A stretch of 64,000 nucleotides of DNA from Stigmatella aurantiaca DW4/3-1 (GTDB taxonomy: Bacteria; Myxococcota; Myxococcia; Myxococcales; Myxococcaceae), in NCBI RefSeq assembly GCF_000165485.1, contig NC_014623.1, positions 4,850,893 to 4,914,892 on the forward strand, in the 5' to 3' direction. The notes below the pieces were generated by a model. That model saw nothing but the letters and a program-made list of their open reading frames with translations. It was not told the origin of the DNA and made no database searches. Below, one piece after another: positions 21,101 through 28,906 of this stretch (position 1 is the stretch's first letter; the number at the start of each line of letters is the position of its first letter). The translations under genes were made by a program, and so were the position numbers.

Positions 21101-23373
21101 AGGTGCAAGGACCGCTTCGCCAGTACCTGAAGAGCTCCGTGGGCCTGCTCAAGACCGTCATCGGTCCGCTGGCGCACGGTGCGGAGTTCGAGTCTCTCAG
21201 TGAAGCGGACATCGATGTGCTGCTGTCGAGGGCGATTGAACGGTACCAGGATCAGATGGGCCTGTTTGGAACCCCCGAGAGCTGTTTGCCGATGGTCGCC
21301 AAGCTCCGGGACCTCGGGGTGGATGAGATTGCCTGCCTGATCGACTTCGGCGTGGACCGCGAGTCCACGCTGGCGGGGCTCCATCACCTGAACGAGCTGC
21401 GCGAGCGGAGCACCCAGCACGGTGAGCCCGAGGACATCCCCGCACTGGTGGCCCGGCACGGTGTGACCCACTTCCAGTGCACGCCCTCGATGCTGCGCAT
21501 GCTGCTTCTGGAACCGGGCGGCACCGAGGCGCTTCGGCCGCTGAAGAAGCTCCTCATTGGAGGCGAGGCCTTCCCCGCGGCGCTGGGGCAACAGGTCCGT
21601 CCCCTGGTGGCAGGCGAGGTGCTCAACATGTATGGGCCGACCGAGACGACCATCTGGTCGTCCTTCCATCGGTTGAGGCCTGATGAGGCCACGCTGCCCA
21701 TCGGCCGGCCCATCCTGAACACCCAGATGTACTTGCTGGATCGCCACCTTCAACCCGTTCCCATGGGGGTTCCCGGAGAGCTGCTCATCGGAGGTGAGGG
21801 GGTGGCCCGGGGCTACCTCGACCGTCCCGAGCTGACGGCCACACGGTTCATCCCCGATCCCTTCGGTGCCGAGCCGGGGGCCCGTCTGTACAGGACCGGC
21901 GATCTCGCGCGGTACCTTCCCGATGGACGCATCGAGTTCCTGGGCCGCATGGACCAGCAGGTCAAGGTCCGTGGGGTTCGCATCGAGCCCGGGGAGATCG
22001 AATCCGCGCTGCGCCTGCACCCGGAGATCCGGCAGGCGGCGGTGGTGGCCCGGGCGGATGCGGCGGGCGAGGTGAGCCTGGCTGCTTATGTCGTGGCAGG
22101 TCCAGACGCTCAGGTGGCCCCCTCGGAGCTGCGGCGCTTCTTGAAGGACAAGCTGCCGGTCTCGATGATCCCCGATCACTTCATTCGGCTCGATGCGTTG
22201 CCGCTGACGCCGAACAAGAAGCTGGATGTCCGGGCCTTGCCCGCCCCCGACGCGCCCCCGGTGGAGCTTTCGGTGGCGTACGTCGCGCCACGGGATGCGT
22301 TGGAGTTGGAGCTCGTCGCGCTCTGGGAAGAGCTGTTCGATCTGCGTCCCATCGGCGTGGCCAGCAGCTTCTTCCAGCTGGGAGGTCACTCCTTGCTGGC
22401 GGTCCGGTTGATGTCCCGGTTGCGAGCGAAGTTCGGCCAGCAGTTGCCCGTCTCGCTTCTGTTTCAGGCCGACACCATCCAGAAGCTGGCCTCCGTGCTG
22501 CGCCAGGAGGGCCTCGCTGCGGCCCGCACGCCGCTCGTGCGCATCCAAGAGACGGGCGATCAACCGCCCCTCTTCTTCATGCATCCGACGGGTGGGGACG
22601 TGCTCTGTTATGCCCCCCTGGCCAGGCAGCTTGGTCCCCGGCAGCCGTTCTATGCGCTGCAAGCGGTGGTGGATCAGGAGGCCGAGTCCATCGAGGCGAT
22701 GGCGGCGCGCTACCTGGAAGAGGTGCGAAAGGTCCGTCCCAAGGGCCCCTATCGTCTGGGAGGTTGGTCCACGGGAGGGATCCTCGCGCAGGCCATGGCC
22801 CGCCAACTGGAAGAGGCGGGGGAGCAGGTCGAGCTGCTCATGCTCCTGGAAACCTGGTCTCCCACGGTCTATCAGCGGTCGGAGGGGACCACTGCCCTCA
22901 TGGCGTGGTTCGCCACGGATCTGCTCGGAGGGGCCGGGGCGGCGCAGCTCGAGGCGTCCAAGCTCGAGACGCTCGACGAGGCGGCGCAGCTCGACTACCT
23001 GTTCGAGCGTGCGAGTGCCTCGGGGGCGCTGCCCGGGGTGGAGCGCTCCGAGATGGAGCAGCGGTTCCGGATCTTCGCCAAGACTGCCCGGGCGCTGTCC
23101 CGGTACCAGTCTGACGCCTACCGGGGCAAGGTTCTCTTCTTGCAAGCGGAGGAGGCGGCCACCCCCACGGCGGGGACTCTTCCGGAGCCGCAGGCCAGCT
23201 GGGGCCAATCCCTGGAGCAGGTTCAGATGTACCGGATGCCAGGAAACCACTACACCATGCTGCAAAGCCCCCACGTGCGTGCGGTCGCTGACCGGATGGC
23301 CCGTGCCCTGGAGCAGCTCAGCGCGTCCGCTGAGCCACCCCCGGGGGCGGTCCGAGCCGCATCCGCGCGGTAG
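18103..23373 (+). CDS. mtaG: Terminal NRPS C-A(Gly)-monooxygenase-A-PCP-TE, MtaG-like
   Basis: Condenses glycine onto the polyketide and, through its inserted flavin monooxygenase, is expected to oxidise the glycyl alpha-carbon so the chain leaves as a primary amide. GTG start at 18103 overlaps the previous stop by 4 bases. Of 1756 aa: TubC-type docking domain (1-55); C domain (about 65-505, HHIVYDG at 191-197); A domain N-part (525-745, YTSGSTGRPKG at 676); luciferase-like monooxygenase insert (about 758-1100); A domain C-part (to about 1380; visible code D-I-L-Q-L-G-M-I-W, close to the glycine code); PCP (LGGHS, Ser1430); TE (GWSTGG Ser1556, GNH His1716). The residue 27 after the TE serine, where type I TEs usually carry Asp, is Glu1583. 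The architecture is distinctive of MtaG/MelG. Confidence 0.93.
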   Translation: MSPEELMAELSKQDVTLWVEGERLKYRAPKGALSPETLSLLSTHKAALLPYLRRLAAEGESVHPLSHGQQALWFVHQLAPDSSAYNTALSIRVVSELDIPALRRACQALIDRHGALRTTVATHQGQPIQKVRQRAEVHFEQVDVPGMELDALKQLVVRTYQAPFDLERGPLIRVHLFSRGPKDHVLLLSIHHIVYDGWSLIVIGDELLRHLYATEKAGVPSGLAPPPVTYVDYVRWQSEMLAGPAGERLWDYWSKQLAGSLPVLNLPFARPRPAVQGYSGASVPVSLSAALTRQLKALSEREGSTLYTTVLAAFMVLMHRYTGEEDILLGSPTLGRTQPQFARVVGNFMNMIPLRGNLSGNPVFRDFLAQLRQTVVGGLAHQDYPFHLLVERLNPERHSNSSPIFQSVFMLQPAQQGNIYAGDEANPAMPGGLVLRPFEIPQQEGQFDLILELTETDSGLSGMLKYSTDLFDATGAQQILGHLETLLESVVEGPGKRLSDLTLLKPSERHQVLQAWNETAGAFSRITCIHETFEAQAQKAPDAIALVSGDNRLTYRELDERGNRLAHRLRALGVGPEVRVGLCVHRGLDMVIGMIGILKAGGAYVPMDPTYPADRLAFMLSDSQAPVVLTEERLRQRLPDTGAKVVCLDAPEEGFSGALGTPRSGVHAGNVAYTLYTSGSTGRPKGVMVCHRNAESFFAAMDAPLDSQTPGTWLATTSMSFDISILEILFSLTRGFQVVIRGEQGAGLPVSAGHRKAPQFSLFYFASDERESTHGKYQLLLEGARFADQHGFTAVWTPERHFHPFGGIFPNPSVVSAALAATTRNIRIRAGSVVLPLHSPIRVAEEWSIVDNLSNGRVDLSFASGWHPNDFVLAPERFADARSGLAGQIQTFKKLWRGEKVNFRNGVGTDVAVQALPRPIQPDVAVWLTAAGNPETFRLAGELGTNILTHLLGQNLTELEKKIQIYRDAWKAAGHGPGEGHVTLMLHTFVGDDAAEVRQKVQGPLRQYLKSSVGLLKTVIGPLAHGAEFESLSEADIDVLLSRAIERYQDQMGLFGTPESCLPMVAKLRDLGVDEIACLIDFGVDRESTLAGLHHLNELRERSTQHGEPEDIPALVARHGVTHFQCTPSMLRMLLLEPGGTEALRPLKKLLIGGEAFPAALGQQVRPLVAGEVLNMYGPTETTIWSSFHRLRPDEATLPIGRPILNTQMYLLDRHLQPVPMGVPGELLIGGEGVARGYLDRPELTATRFIPDPFGAEPGARLYRTGDLARYLPDGRIEFLGRMDQQVKVRGVRIEPGEIESALRLHPEIRQAAVVARADAAGEVSLAAYVVAGPDAQVAPSELRRFLKDKLPVSMIPDHFIRLDALPLTPNKKLDVRALPAPDAPPVELSVAYVAPRDALELELVALWEELFDLRPIGVASSFFQLGGHSLLAVRLMSRLRAKFGQQLPVSLLFQADTIQKLASVLRQEGLAAARTPLVRIQETGDQPPLFFMHPTGGDVLCYAPLARQLGPRQPFYALQAVVDQEAESIEAMAARYLEEVRKVRPKGPYRLGGWSTGGILAQAMARQLEEAGEQVELLMLLETWSPTVYQRSEGTTALMAWFATDLLGGAGAAQLEASKLETLDEAAQLDYLFERASASGALPGVERSEMEQRFRIFAKTARALSRYQSDAYRGKVLFLQAEEAATPTAGTLPEPQASWGQSLEQVQMYRMPGNHYTMLQSPHVRAVADRMARALEQLSASAEPPPGAVRAASAR

Positions 23374-23388
23374 TCACCCGAGGTTGCC

Positions 23389-24363
23389 ATGGGAATTCAT
23401 GTCGCGAGGTTCAAGGCCGGGGAGGAGTCCCAGTGGGGGTGGGTTCGGCAGGAAGAAGTCGTCCCCATTCCCGGCCGGTATGCCTCCCTGGCGGAGTTCC
23501 TGGGGGAAGGGGCGGTCCGGGCCAGGGAACTGGCTGCGTCAGGCCAGGGGAAGGCCCTTCCCCTGAGCCAGGTCGAGTTGCTCGCGCCGGTCACGGCGCC
23601 TTGCAACGTGGTCTGCCAGGGCCAGAACTACCGCAGCCACATGCTGGAGGTAGGGCAGGACCCGGACGCCAAGAAGTTCAACCAGTTCTTCCGGAAAGCC
23701 TCTTCCGCGCTGACCTCGAGCCGGGGCGACATCGTCAAGCCCTCGCGGGTGTCGATGCTGGACTATGAGATCGAGCTTGGCATCGTCATCGGTCGGCCCA
23801 TCACGGGGCCTGTGCGGGTGACGCGGGACCGCCTGCACGAGTTCGCCGCTGGGATCGTGATCTGCAACGACGTGTCCGCCCGGGACATCCAGCTCGCCGA
23901 GGGGCAGTGGTACAAGTCGAAGAGCTTCCGGACCTTCTGCCCCGTGGGCCCCTACGTCTACCTGCTGGATCCCGAGGACAACGCGAAGTTGATGAACCTT
24001 CGGCTCGTGTTGTCCGTGAACGAGGAGGTCCGTCAGGACTCGAACACGGGGGAGATGATCTTCCCGCCCGAGGAGACCCTCTCGGAGCTGTCCGGGATCA
24101 TGGATTTGTTTCCGGGGGATTTGCTGTTGACCGGGACTCCTCGGGGCGTGGCGGCGGGCTACAACGCCCCCAAGTCGGCCAAGTGGGTGCGGAAGTTGAT
24201 CACCCGCTTCCTGTCCGATCAGGAACTCACGCAGCTCGTCTTGAAGATGCAAGCGCGCAACACGGCCTACTTGAAGGCGGGAGATGTCGTGCGGGCCTCC
24301 ATCTTCAGCCCGGACGGTGCCATCCACCTGGGTGAGCAGGAGAGCCGGATCGTCTCCTCGTGA
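23389..24363 (+). CDS. Fumarylacetoacetate hydrolase-fold protein at the end of the cluster
   Basis: A 324-aa protein of the FAH superfamily, whose members hydrolyse, decarboxylate or isomerise 2-keto or 1,3-dicarbonyl substrates with a divalent metal. Seen: a CQGQNYRSH segment opening the catalytic fold, DYEIELGIV supplying two acidic metal ligands, NDVSARD supplying a third, and TGTPRGV near the C-terminus. It starts at ATG 23389 behind GAGG, 16 bases after the terminal NRPS and on the same strand, so it is probably co-transcribed. Inference: it may act after assembly on the amide or methoxyacrylate end, or be an unrelated catabolic gene at the cluster border. Melithiazol producers are reported to carry a hydrolase plus a methyltransferase that turn the amide into a methyl ester; no methyltransferase gene follows here. 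The substrate is unknown. Confidence 0.85.
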   Translation: MGIHVARFKAGEESQWGWVRQEEVVPIPGRYASLAEFLGEGAVRARELAASGQGKALPLSQVELLAPVTAPCNVVCQGQNYRSHMLEVGQDPDAKKFNQFFRKASSALTSSRGDIVKPSRVSMLDYEIELGIVIGRPITGPVRVTRDRLHEFAAGIVICNDVSARDIQLAEGQWYKSKSFRTFCPVGPYVYLLDPEDNAKLMNLRLVLSVNEEVRQDSNTGEMIFPPEETLSELSGIMDLFPGDLLLTGTPRGVAAGYNAPKSAKWVRKLITRFLSDQELTQLVLKMQARNTAYLKAGDVVRASIFSPDGAIHLGEQESRIVSS

Positions 24364-24408
24364 CTGGGGAGATTGAATCCGGCGAGAGGGTCTCCTAAAC
24401 GGGGAGGG

Positions 24409-25680
24409 ATGACGCTCGAGCCGCTGCACCGCGCCGACATTCCGCGTCCCATCCTCGATGTCCTCCACCGGTTGCGCGAGCTGGGGTTTGCCGCCTTCCT
24501 GGTGGGCGGCTGCGTCCGCGACATCCTCCGGGGGGTTGCTCCCAAGGACTTCGACGTGGCCTCCAGCGCGCTCCCCCAGGAGGTCCAGGGCGCATTCAAG
24601 AAGGTCATCCCCACCGGCATCCAGCATGGCACCGTGACGGTCGTCATCGGGGGCAACCACGTGGAGGTGACAACCTTCCGGAGCGAGGGGGATTACCTCG
24701 ATGGGCGCCGGCCCAGCTCCGTCACCTTCGAGCGCGACATCACCCAGGATCTCTCGCGCCGGGACTTCACCATCAATGCCATGGCCTATGATCCCGTCGG
24801 CCAGGTGCTGGTGGATCCCTTTGGGGGCATGGAGGATCTTCAGGCGCACCTCATCCGGTGCGTCCGCAGTCCCCTCGAGCGTTTCTCCGAGGATGGGCTC
24901 CGGCCCATGCGGGCCGTGCGCTTCGCGGCGGTGCTCGGCTTCACGCTCGAGCCAGCCACCCGGGAGGCCATTCCGCCCACGCTCCCCATCTTCAAGAAGG
25001 TGGCCCTGGAACGGGTCCGGGAGGAGTTCGTCAAGCTGCTTCTGTCCCCCCGGGCGGAGCTGGGGCTGACGCTGCTCGGGGAGACCGGGCTCCTGGAGGT
25101 CTTTCTTCCGGAACTCGCACAGGCGGGGGAGGAGGCCGTCCGCCTGGCCCGTGCCGCCGCCCAGGCCGCTCCGGCGGAAGTGGAGATCCGGCTGGCGGCC
25201 CTGCTGGCGGATCTCGTTCGCGGTGCACAGGCCCGCGACATCGCGCTTCGGCTCAAGTTCCCCACCAAGGCCGCCGACACGATGGCGGTGCTGGTGGAGC
25301 ATGCTTTCCTGGAGCGGCGCACCGGGGATGCGGATCCCGCCCTTCGGAGGTTGCTCGCTCAGGTGGGGCCTGCACTGCTGGAGCCCCTGTTGGCGGTCGC
25401 GCGGGCGCGCGTGGAAGCCCGGCAGCGGGACCGGCTCCCTGAGGTTCTGGCGCTTCAGGAGCGGCTGCGGGCCTTGTTGGCCGCGAAGCCTCCGCTGACC
25501 CCGAAGGAGCTTGCCCTCTCGGGCAAGGACATCATGGCCACCCTGGGCATCGGTCCCTCGCCTCAGGTGGGCGAGGCGACCCGTTTCTTGATGGAGGCCG
25601 TGTTCGACGCGCCTGACCTCAATGAATCCGAGCGGTTAAAAGATCTCCTGAGGACCTGGCAAGCGGGGAAGGGCGTCTGA
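24409..25680 (+). CDS. cca: CCA tRNA nucleotidyltransferase / poly(A) polymerase family protein
   Basis: Class II nucleotidyltransferase that adds CCA (or A residues) to tRNA 3' ends in the cytoplasm. Seen: GGCVRD at the N-terminus followed by DFDVAS with the paired catalytic aspartates, RRDFTINAMAYD, and EDGLRPMRAVRFAA, the NTP-recognition helix. The C-terminal segment (ALSGKDIMATLGIGPSP) resembles the tail of CCA-adding enzymes more than the basic tail of PcnB. ATG 24409 is chosen because GGGGAGGG ends directly upstream; a TTG 36 bases earlier would lack this. The 423-aa length is normal. It marks the return to housekeeping genes after the biosynthetic cluster. A specialised CC- or A-adding enzyme, or a PcnB, cannot be excluded. 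Confidence 0.85.
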   Translation: MTLEPLHRADIPRPILDVLHRLRELGFAAFLVGGCVRDILRGVAPKDFDVASSALPQEVQGAFKKVIPTGIQHGTVTVVIGGNHVEVTTFRSEGDYLDGRRPSSVTFERDITQDLSRRDFTINAMAYDPVGQVLVDPFGGMEDLQAHLIRCVRSPLERFSEDGLRPMRAVRFAAVLGFTLEPATREAIPPTLPIFKKVALERVREEFVKLLLSPRAELGLTLLGETGLLEVFLPELAQAGEEAVRLARAAAQAAPAEVEIRLAALLADLVRGAQARDIALRLKFPTKAADTMAVLVEHAFLERRTGDADPALRRLLAQVGPALLEPLLAVARARVEARQRDRLPEVLALQERLRALLAAKPPLTPKELALSGKDIMATLGIGPSPQVGEATRFLMEAVFDAPDLNESERLKDLLRTWQAGKGV

Positions 25681-25687
25681 GCGGGAG

Positions 25688-25705
25688 GAGGGGCAACACC
25701 CCCTC
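25688..25705 (+). terminator. Weak hairpin between cca and mnmA
   Basis: GAGGGG and CCCCTC can pair around a 6-nt loop just after the cca stop. No T-run follows, so it may only slow the polymerase or be incidental. Confidence 0.25.
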
Positions 25706-25739
25706 AACTCCTGGCCGCGCCTGAGATAGGAAGGACGTC

Positions 25740-26786
25740 ATGCGAGTTGTCGTTGCCATGAGCGGCGGGGTGGATTCCTCGGCGGCCGCCGCCCTCCTCA
25801 AGGAGCAGGGTCACGAGGTCATTGGCATCACGCTGCGGGTCTGGTCCTACGAGGGCAAGGCCCAGTGCGGCAGTTGTTGCAGTCCGGATGACATCGACGA
25901 TGCGCGGGCCGTGGCCCAGAAGCTCGACATCCCCTTCTACGTGGCCAACGCCGAGGAGATCTTCAAGGACCGGGTCATCAATCCCTTCGTCCAGTCGTAC
26001 CTGGGCGGCCGGACGCCCATCCCGTGCGTGGCCTGCAACCGGGACGTGAAGTTCAACTTCCTCCTCAAGCGGGCCCGGGCCCTGGGCGCCCAACTGGCCA
26101 CTGGCCATTACGCCCGGGTCGAGCGCGAGGGGGACCGCCATGTCCTGCGCCGCGCCGTGGATCTCGCCAAGGACCAGAGCTACTTCCTGTTCACGCTCGG
26201 CCAGGCAGAGCTGGCCGATGTGCTCTTTCCCGTGGGGGGAATGACCAAGGCCGAGGTTCGCGCCGTCGCCGAGCGCCACGCGCTTCCCACCAGCCAGAAG
26301 CCCGAGAGCATGGAGATCTGCTTCGTGCCGGATGGTGACTACGCGGGCTTCGTGGAGAAGGTGGCGGGGCCCCAGCCGTCCGGCGACATCATCGATACCG
26401 ACGGCCACGTGCTGGGCACCCACGGGGGCATTCACCGGTTCACCGTGGGTCAGCGGCGCGGGCTGAACCTGGGGGGCGGCGAGGCCCGCTACGTCCAGCG
26501 CCTCGAACCCGAGGCCAACCGTGTCGTCGTGGGCACCGCGTCCGCGGCGGGAAGGGATGCCTTCGGGCTGCTCCAGCCGCACTGGGTCGATGCACCGCCC
26601 GCGCCGGATCAGACGGTGGAGGTTCGCATCCGTCACCGCCACGCGGGGGTCCCCGGCAGGGTGGAGATCTCCACCCACGGTCTGGTCTCCGTCCGGCTGG
26701 AGGCACCCGCACGCGCGGTGACGCCCGGTCAGGCCGCCGTGGTCTATGCACAGGATCGCGTGCTCGGGGGCGGCTGGATCGTTTGA
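25740..26786 (+). CDS. mnmA: tRNA-specific 2-thiouridylase
   Basis: Thiolates U34 of Lys, Glu and Gln tRNAs using ATP and a persulfide relay. The 348-aa length is typical. Seen: PP-loop SGGVDSS at residues 8-14, the first catalytic cysteine in CVACN (Cys99), the GHYAR and KDQSYFLF segments that bind the tRNA, and the second cysteine in MEICF (Cys194). A C-terminal beta-barrel region follows with the FTVGQRRG motif. The ATG follows AGGAAGGA at good spacing. An extra Cys-rich segment (CGSCCSPDD) sits near residue 42, as in some MnmA homologues. Confidence 0.96.
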   Translation: MRVVVAMSGGVDSSAAAALLKEQGHEVIGITLRVWSYEGKAQCGSCCSPDDIDDARAVAQKLDIPFYVANAEEIFKDRVINPFVQSYLGGRTPIPCVACNRDVKFNFLLKRARALGAQLATGHYARVEREGDRHVLRRAVDLAKDQSYFLFTLGQAELADVLFPVGGMTKAEVRAVAERHALPTSQKPESMEICFVPDGDYAGFVEKVAGPQPSGDIIDTDGHVLGTHGGIHRFTVGQRRGLNLGGGEARYVQRLEPEANRVVVGTASAAGRDAFGLLQPHWVDAPPAPDQTVEVRIRHRHAGVPGRVEISTHGLVSVRLEAPARAVTPGQAAVVYAQDRVLGGGWIV

Positions 26787-26915
26787 TGTAGGGTCCGTGG
26801 GGCCGTGAATTTGACCCGCCCAGAGGTGGGGCGTACCTTCCGCGACGTTGGCGCTACAGGCCGCAACACGGGATCAGCCCGGCCAGAGCGCCAGCGCGCG
26901 AGGAACACCACGACC

Positions 26916-27779
26916 ATGCGGGACGCCCATCGGATGAAGGAGAAGTTCGACGTCTCCCTCGACAACCGGCAGATCGTCAGCCTGTTGATCGCCGGGATCA
27001 TCGTCATGGGGGCCGTGTTCGTGCTCGGCGTCGTGGTGGGCAAGAAGCTCGCTGGCAACGCCGAGACCGCCGGTGCTCCGGATCTGCTGTCCGCCCTGGA
27101 TGCCAATGCGCAGGCGCTCCAAGAGGTCCAGAAAGAGCCGCCGCTGACGTTCCAGGACGAACTGACCCGCAAGGCCGCCGCCGAGCCCGTGGCCCCTCCT
27201 GCGCCCAAGCCCGCGCCGGCCAAGCCCGCGCCGGCCAAGCCTGTGGCGGTGGCGCCTCCGGCCCCGGCCCCGGCCGAGAAGCCTCAGGCCCCGGCCGAGA
27301 AGCCTGTCCCCGAGGAGACGGGGGAGGAAGTGGCCTCCAACGCGGCGGATGAGGAACTGGCCGCGCTGGCGGCCAAGCGGCCCCAGGCCCCGCAGCCTGC
27401 CCCTGCCGCCCGTGTTGCCGCGCCGCCTCCGGCCGGCAAGGTCGAGCAGGAGCCCACGCCGACCCGCACCACCGCTCCGGGCGGTGGGCTGAAGGAGGCC
27501 ATCGCCCGGGTGACCCAACCGCCCGCGGAGGCGGTGAAGGGGGGCGCCTTTACCCTTCAGATCTCCGCCTTCCAGTCCCGCGAGGAGGCCGACCGGTTCG
27601 CGGCTCGGTTGCGTGACCGCGGCTATGCCCCCTATATCCTCTCCGCCGAGGTGCCCAACAAGGGCACCTGGTACCGGGTTCGGATGGGAAGCTTCCCCTC
27701 GAGGGATGCGGCGACGCGGTATCTGGCGGACTTCAAGCGTGAGACCCAGCTCAACGCGTTCGTGGCCGGCACGAACTAG
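26916..27779 (+). CDS. Membrane-anchored SPOR-domain protein
   Basis: Likely inner-membrane, cell-envelope protein that binds denuded septal peptidoglycan through its SPOR domain. Layout of 287 aa: short cytoplasmic N-terminus; one membrane segment (about 18-42, IVSLLIAGIIVMGAVFVLG); a long Pro/Ala/Lys linker with tandem PAPAK units (about 80-190); SPOR domain (about 208-287) starting at AFTLQISAFQS and containing WYRVRMGSF. The start is ATG 26916, which puts a short basic tail before the membrane segment; an in-frame GTG 111 bases upstream would add an unrelated Arg-rich stretch. The spacer to mnmA is 129 bases. A role in division or septation is inferred from the domain only. Confidence 0.85.
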   Translation: MRDAHRMKEKFDVSLDNRQIVSLLIAGIIVMGAVFVLGVVVGKKLAGNAETAGAPDLLSALDANAQALQEVQKEPPLTFQDELTRKAAAEPVAPPAPKPAPAKPAPAKPVAVAPPAPAPAEKPQAPAEKPVPEETGEEVASNAADEELAALAAKRPQAPQPAPAARVAAPPPAGKVEQEPTPTRTTAPGGGLKEAIARVTQPPAEAVKGGAFTLQISAFQSREEADRFAARLRDRGYAPYILSAEVPNKGTWYRVRMGSFPSRDAATRYLADFKRETQLNAFVAGTN

Positions 27780-27811
27780 CGCCCCGAGCGGGTGGGAAAA
27801 CGAGAAGCGAC

Positions 27812-28174
27812 ATGACCACGACGAAGCGGGTGGAAAAGCCCTGGGGCTACGAGCTGATCTGGGCGCACACCGAGCGCTATGTAGGTAAGCTCCTACACGT
27901 CAAGCAGGGCCACAAGCTCAGCCTCCAGTTCCACAACAAGAAGGACGAGACCATCCACGTCCAGAGCGGCAAGCTGCTCTTCGTCGTCGATGAGGGCCAG
28001 GGGCTGATCGAGAAGGAGATGAACCCCGGCGAGAGCTACCACATCAAGCCGCTCACCCAGCACCGCATGGTGGCGCTCACCGATTGCGACATCCTCGAGG
28101 TCAGCACCCCCGAGTTGGATGACGTGGTGCGGCTCGAGGATTCCTACGGGCGCGCCGGGACGAGCAAGCCGTAA
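27812..28174 (+). CDS. Single-domain cupin, mannose-6-phosphate isomerase-like
   Basis: A 120-aa cupin related to the C-terminal domain of type II phosphomannose isomerases/GDP-mannose pyrophosphorylases. Seen: EKPWGYE at residues 8-14, cupin motif 1 with metal ligands in LQFH and KDETIHV, and motif 2 around TQHRMVAL. It lacks the nucleotidyltransferase part of ManC, so it is either a small sugar-phosphate isomerase or a sugar-binding cupin. It lies 32 bases after the SPOR gene and converges with a lipoprotein gene; the 24-base gap holds no clear terminator. Its specific substrate is not evident. Confidence 0.8.
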   Translation: MTTTKRVEKPWGYELIWAHTERYVGKLLHVKQGHKLSLQFHNKKDETIHVQSGKLLFVVDEGQGLIEKEMNPGESYHIKPLTQHRMVALTDCDILEVSTPELDDVVRLEDSYGRAGTSKP

Positions 28175-28198
28175 CTGGGGGGAGGAGGGGGGCGCGCG

Positions 28199-28813
28199 TC
28201 AGGGCGGTGCGTTGGGGTTCTTGGTCCAGCGGTCTGCCTTGCCGTCGCCGTCCAGATCATCGCCGATCCGATCGACCTGATCCCCCTGCCAGTACTCCCA
28301 GTTGTCCACCTTGCCATCGCCGTTGGTGTCCCGCTCCTTGCGCACCAACTTGCCGTTCTCGTAGTACACCCACACGTCCACCTTGCCGTTGCCGTCCACG
28401 TCCCGCTGGGTGAGGGTGTTGACGCCCTTCTCGAAGAGGAGCGTCGAGTCGATCTGGCCGTCGAAGTCCTGATCCATCTCCTCGCGGACCTTTTCTTCGG
28501 CCTCGTTGAACGATTGGGTGATGTCGACCCGGCCGTCCGCGTTGACGTCGATCTCCTTGCGCACCATGCGCTCGCGCTCCTGGCCATCGGCGCCCTTGCC
28601 CGAGACGACGTAGATCCACACGTCTGTCTTGCCGTCGCGGTTGAGATCCAACTCCCGCACCTTCTCGCCCGGATGCTTCCCCCGGCGGGGGTCCCCCCCG
28701 GTGGCGCTGCCCTGGGCTTCGGAGGACTCCCGGCCCGCCTGCTTTCCCGCGCAGCCGGTGAGCCCCCCCCAGGCGCAGAGACCAACGTAAAGCCATGATT
28801 TCATTGAGGACAT
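28199..28813 (-). CDS. Lipoprotein with Asp/Gly-rich calcium-binding-like repeats
   Basis: A 204-aa predicted lipoprotein. The signal peptide ends in the lipobox LTGC (Cys21, then Ala), which suggests sorting to the outer membrane. The mature part carries about six repeats of the pattern D-x-[DN]-x-D-G-x-x-D, such as DLNRDGKTDVW, DVNADGRVD, DQDFDGQID, DVDGNGKVDVW and DTNGDGKVDNW. These resemble EF-hand or thrombospondin-type-3 calcium loops. The repeat unit is about 24-30 residues and often ends in an aromatic W-x-Y. Such proteins are frequent in myxobacteria, but the function is not known to me. It is transcribed towards the cupin gene and away from the ribbon-helix-helix gene. A second ATG lies three codons in. 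Confidence 0.8.
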   Translation of the reverse strand: MSSMKSWLYVGLCAWGGLTGCAGKQAGRESSEAQGSATGGDPRRGKHPGEKVRELDLNRDGKTDVWIYVVSGKGADGQERERMVRKEIDVNADGRVDITQSFNEAEEKVREEMDQDFDGQIDSTLLFEKGVNTLTQRDVDGNGKVDVWVYYENGKLVRKERDTNGDGKVDNWEYWQGDQVDRIGDDLDGDGKADRWTKNPNAPP

Positions 28814-28906
28814 GACGGCCTTTGGGGTGGGGTGGCGGGCGGCGCTCGGAGGGCTGAACCAACGCCTTCACGAGTCACGTCATTCCATATAGTTTCACAT
28901 ATCGCC
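28814..28906. promoter_or_regulatory. Divergent promoter region, lipoprotein / RHH gene
   Basis: A 93-base gap between two divergent starts. The half nearest the RHH gene is locally AT-rich (CATTCCATATAGTTTCACATAT, 28881-28902), unlike the surrounding DNA, and is where promoter elements would be expected. No exact consensus boxes are claimed. Confidence 0.45.

Noticed and set aside
24364..24408. Methyltransferase gene for a methyl ester terminus (as in melithiazol)
   Set aside because: Only 45 non-coding bases lie between the FAH-fold gene and cca; no such gene is present.
27190..27310. Short tandem repeats as a possible CRISPR or regulatory array
   Set aside because: They encode Pro/Ala/Lys linker units in frame in the SPOR protein, with no spacers.
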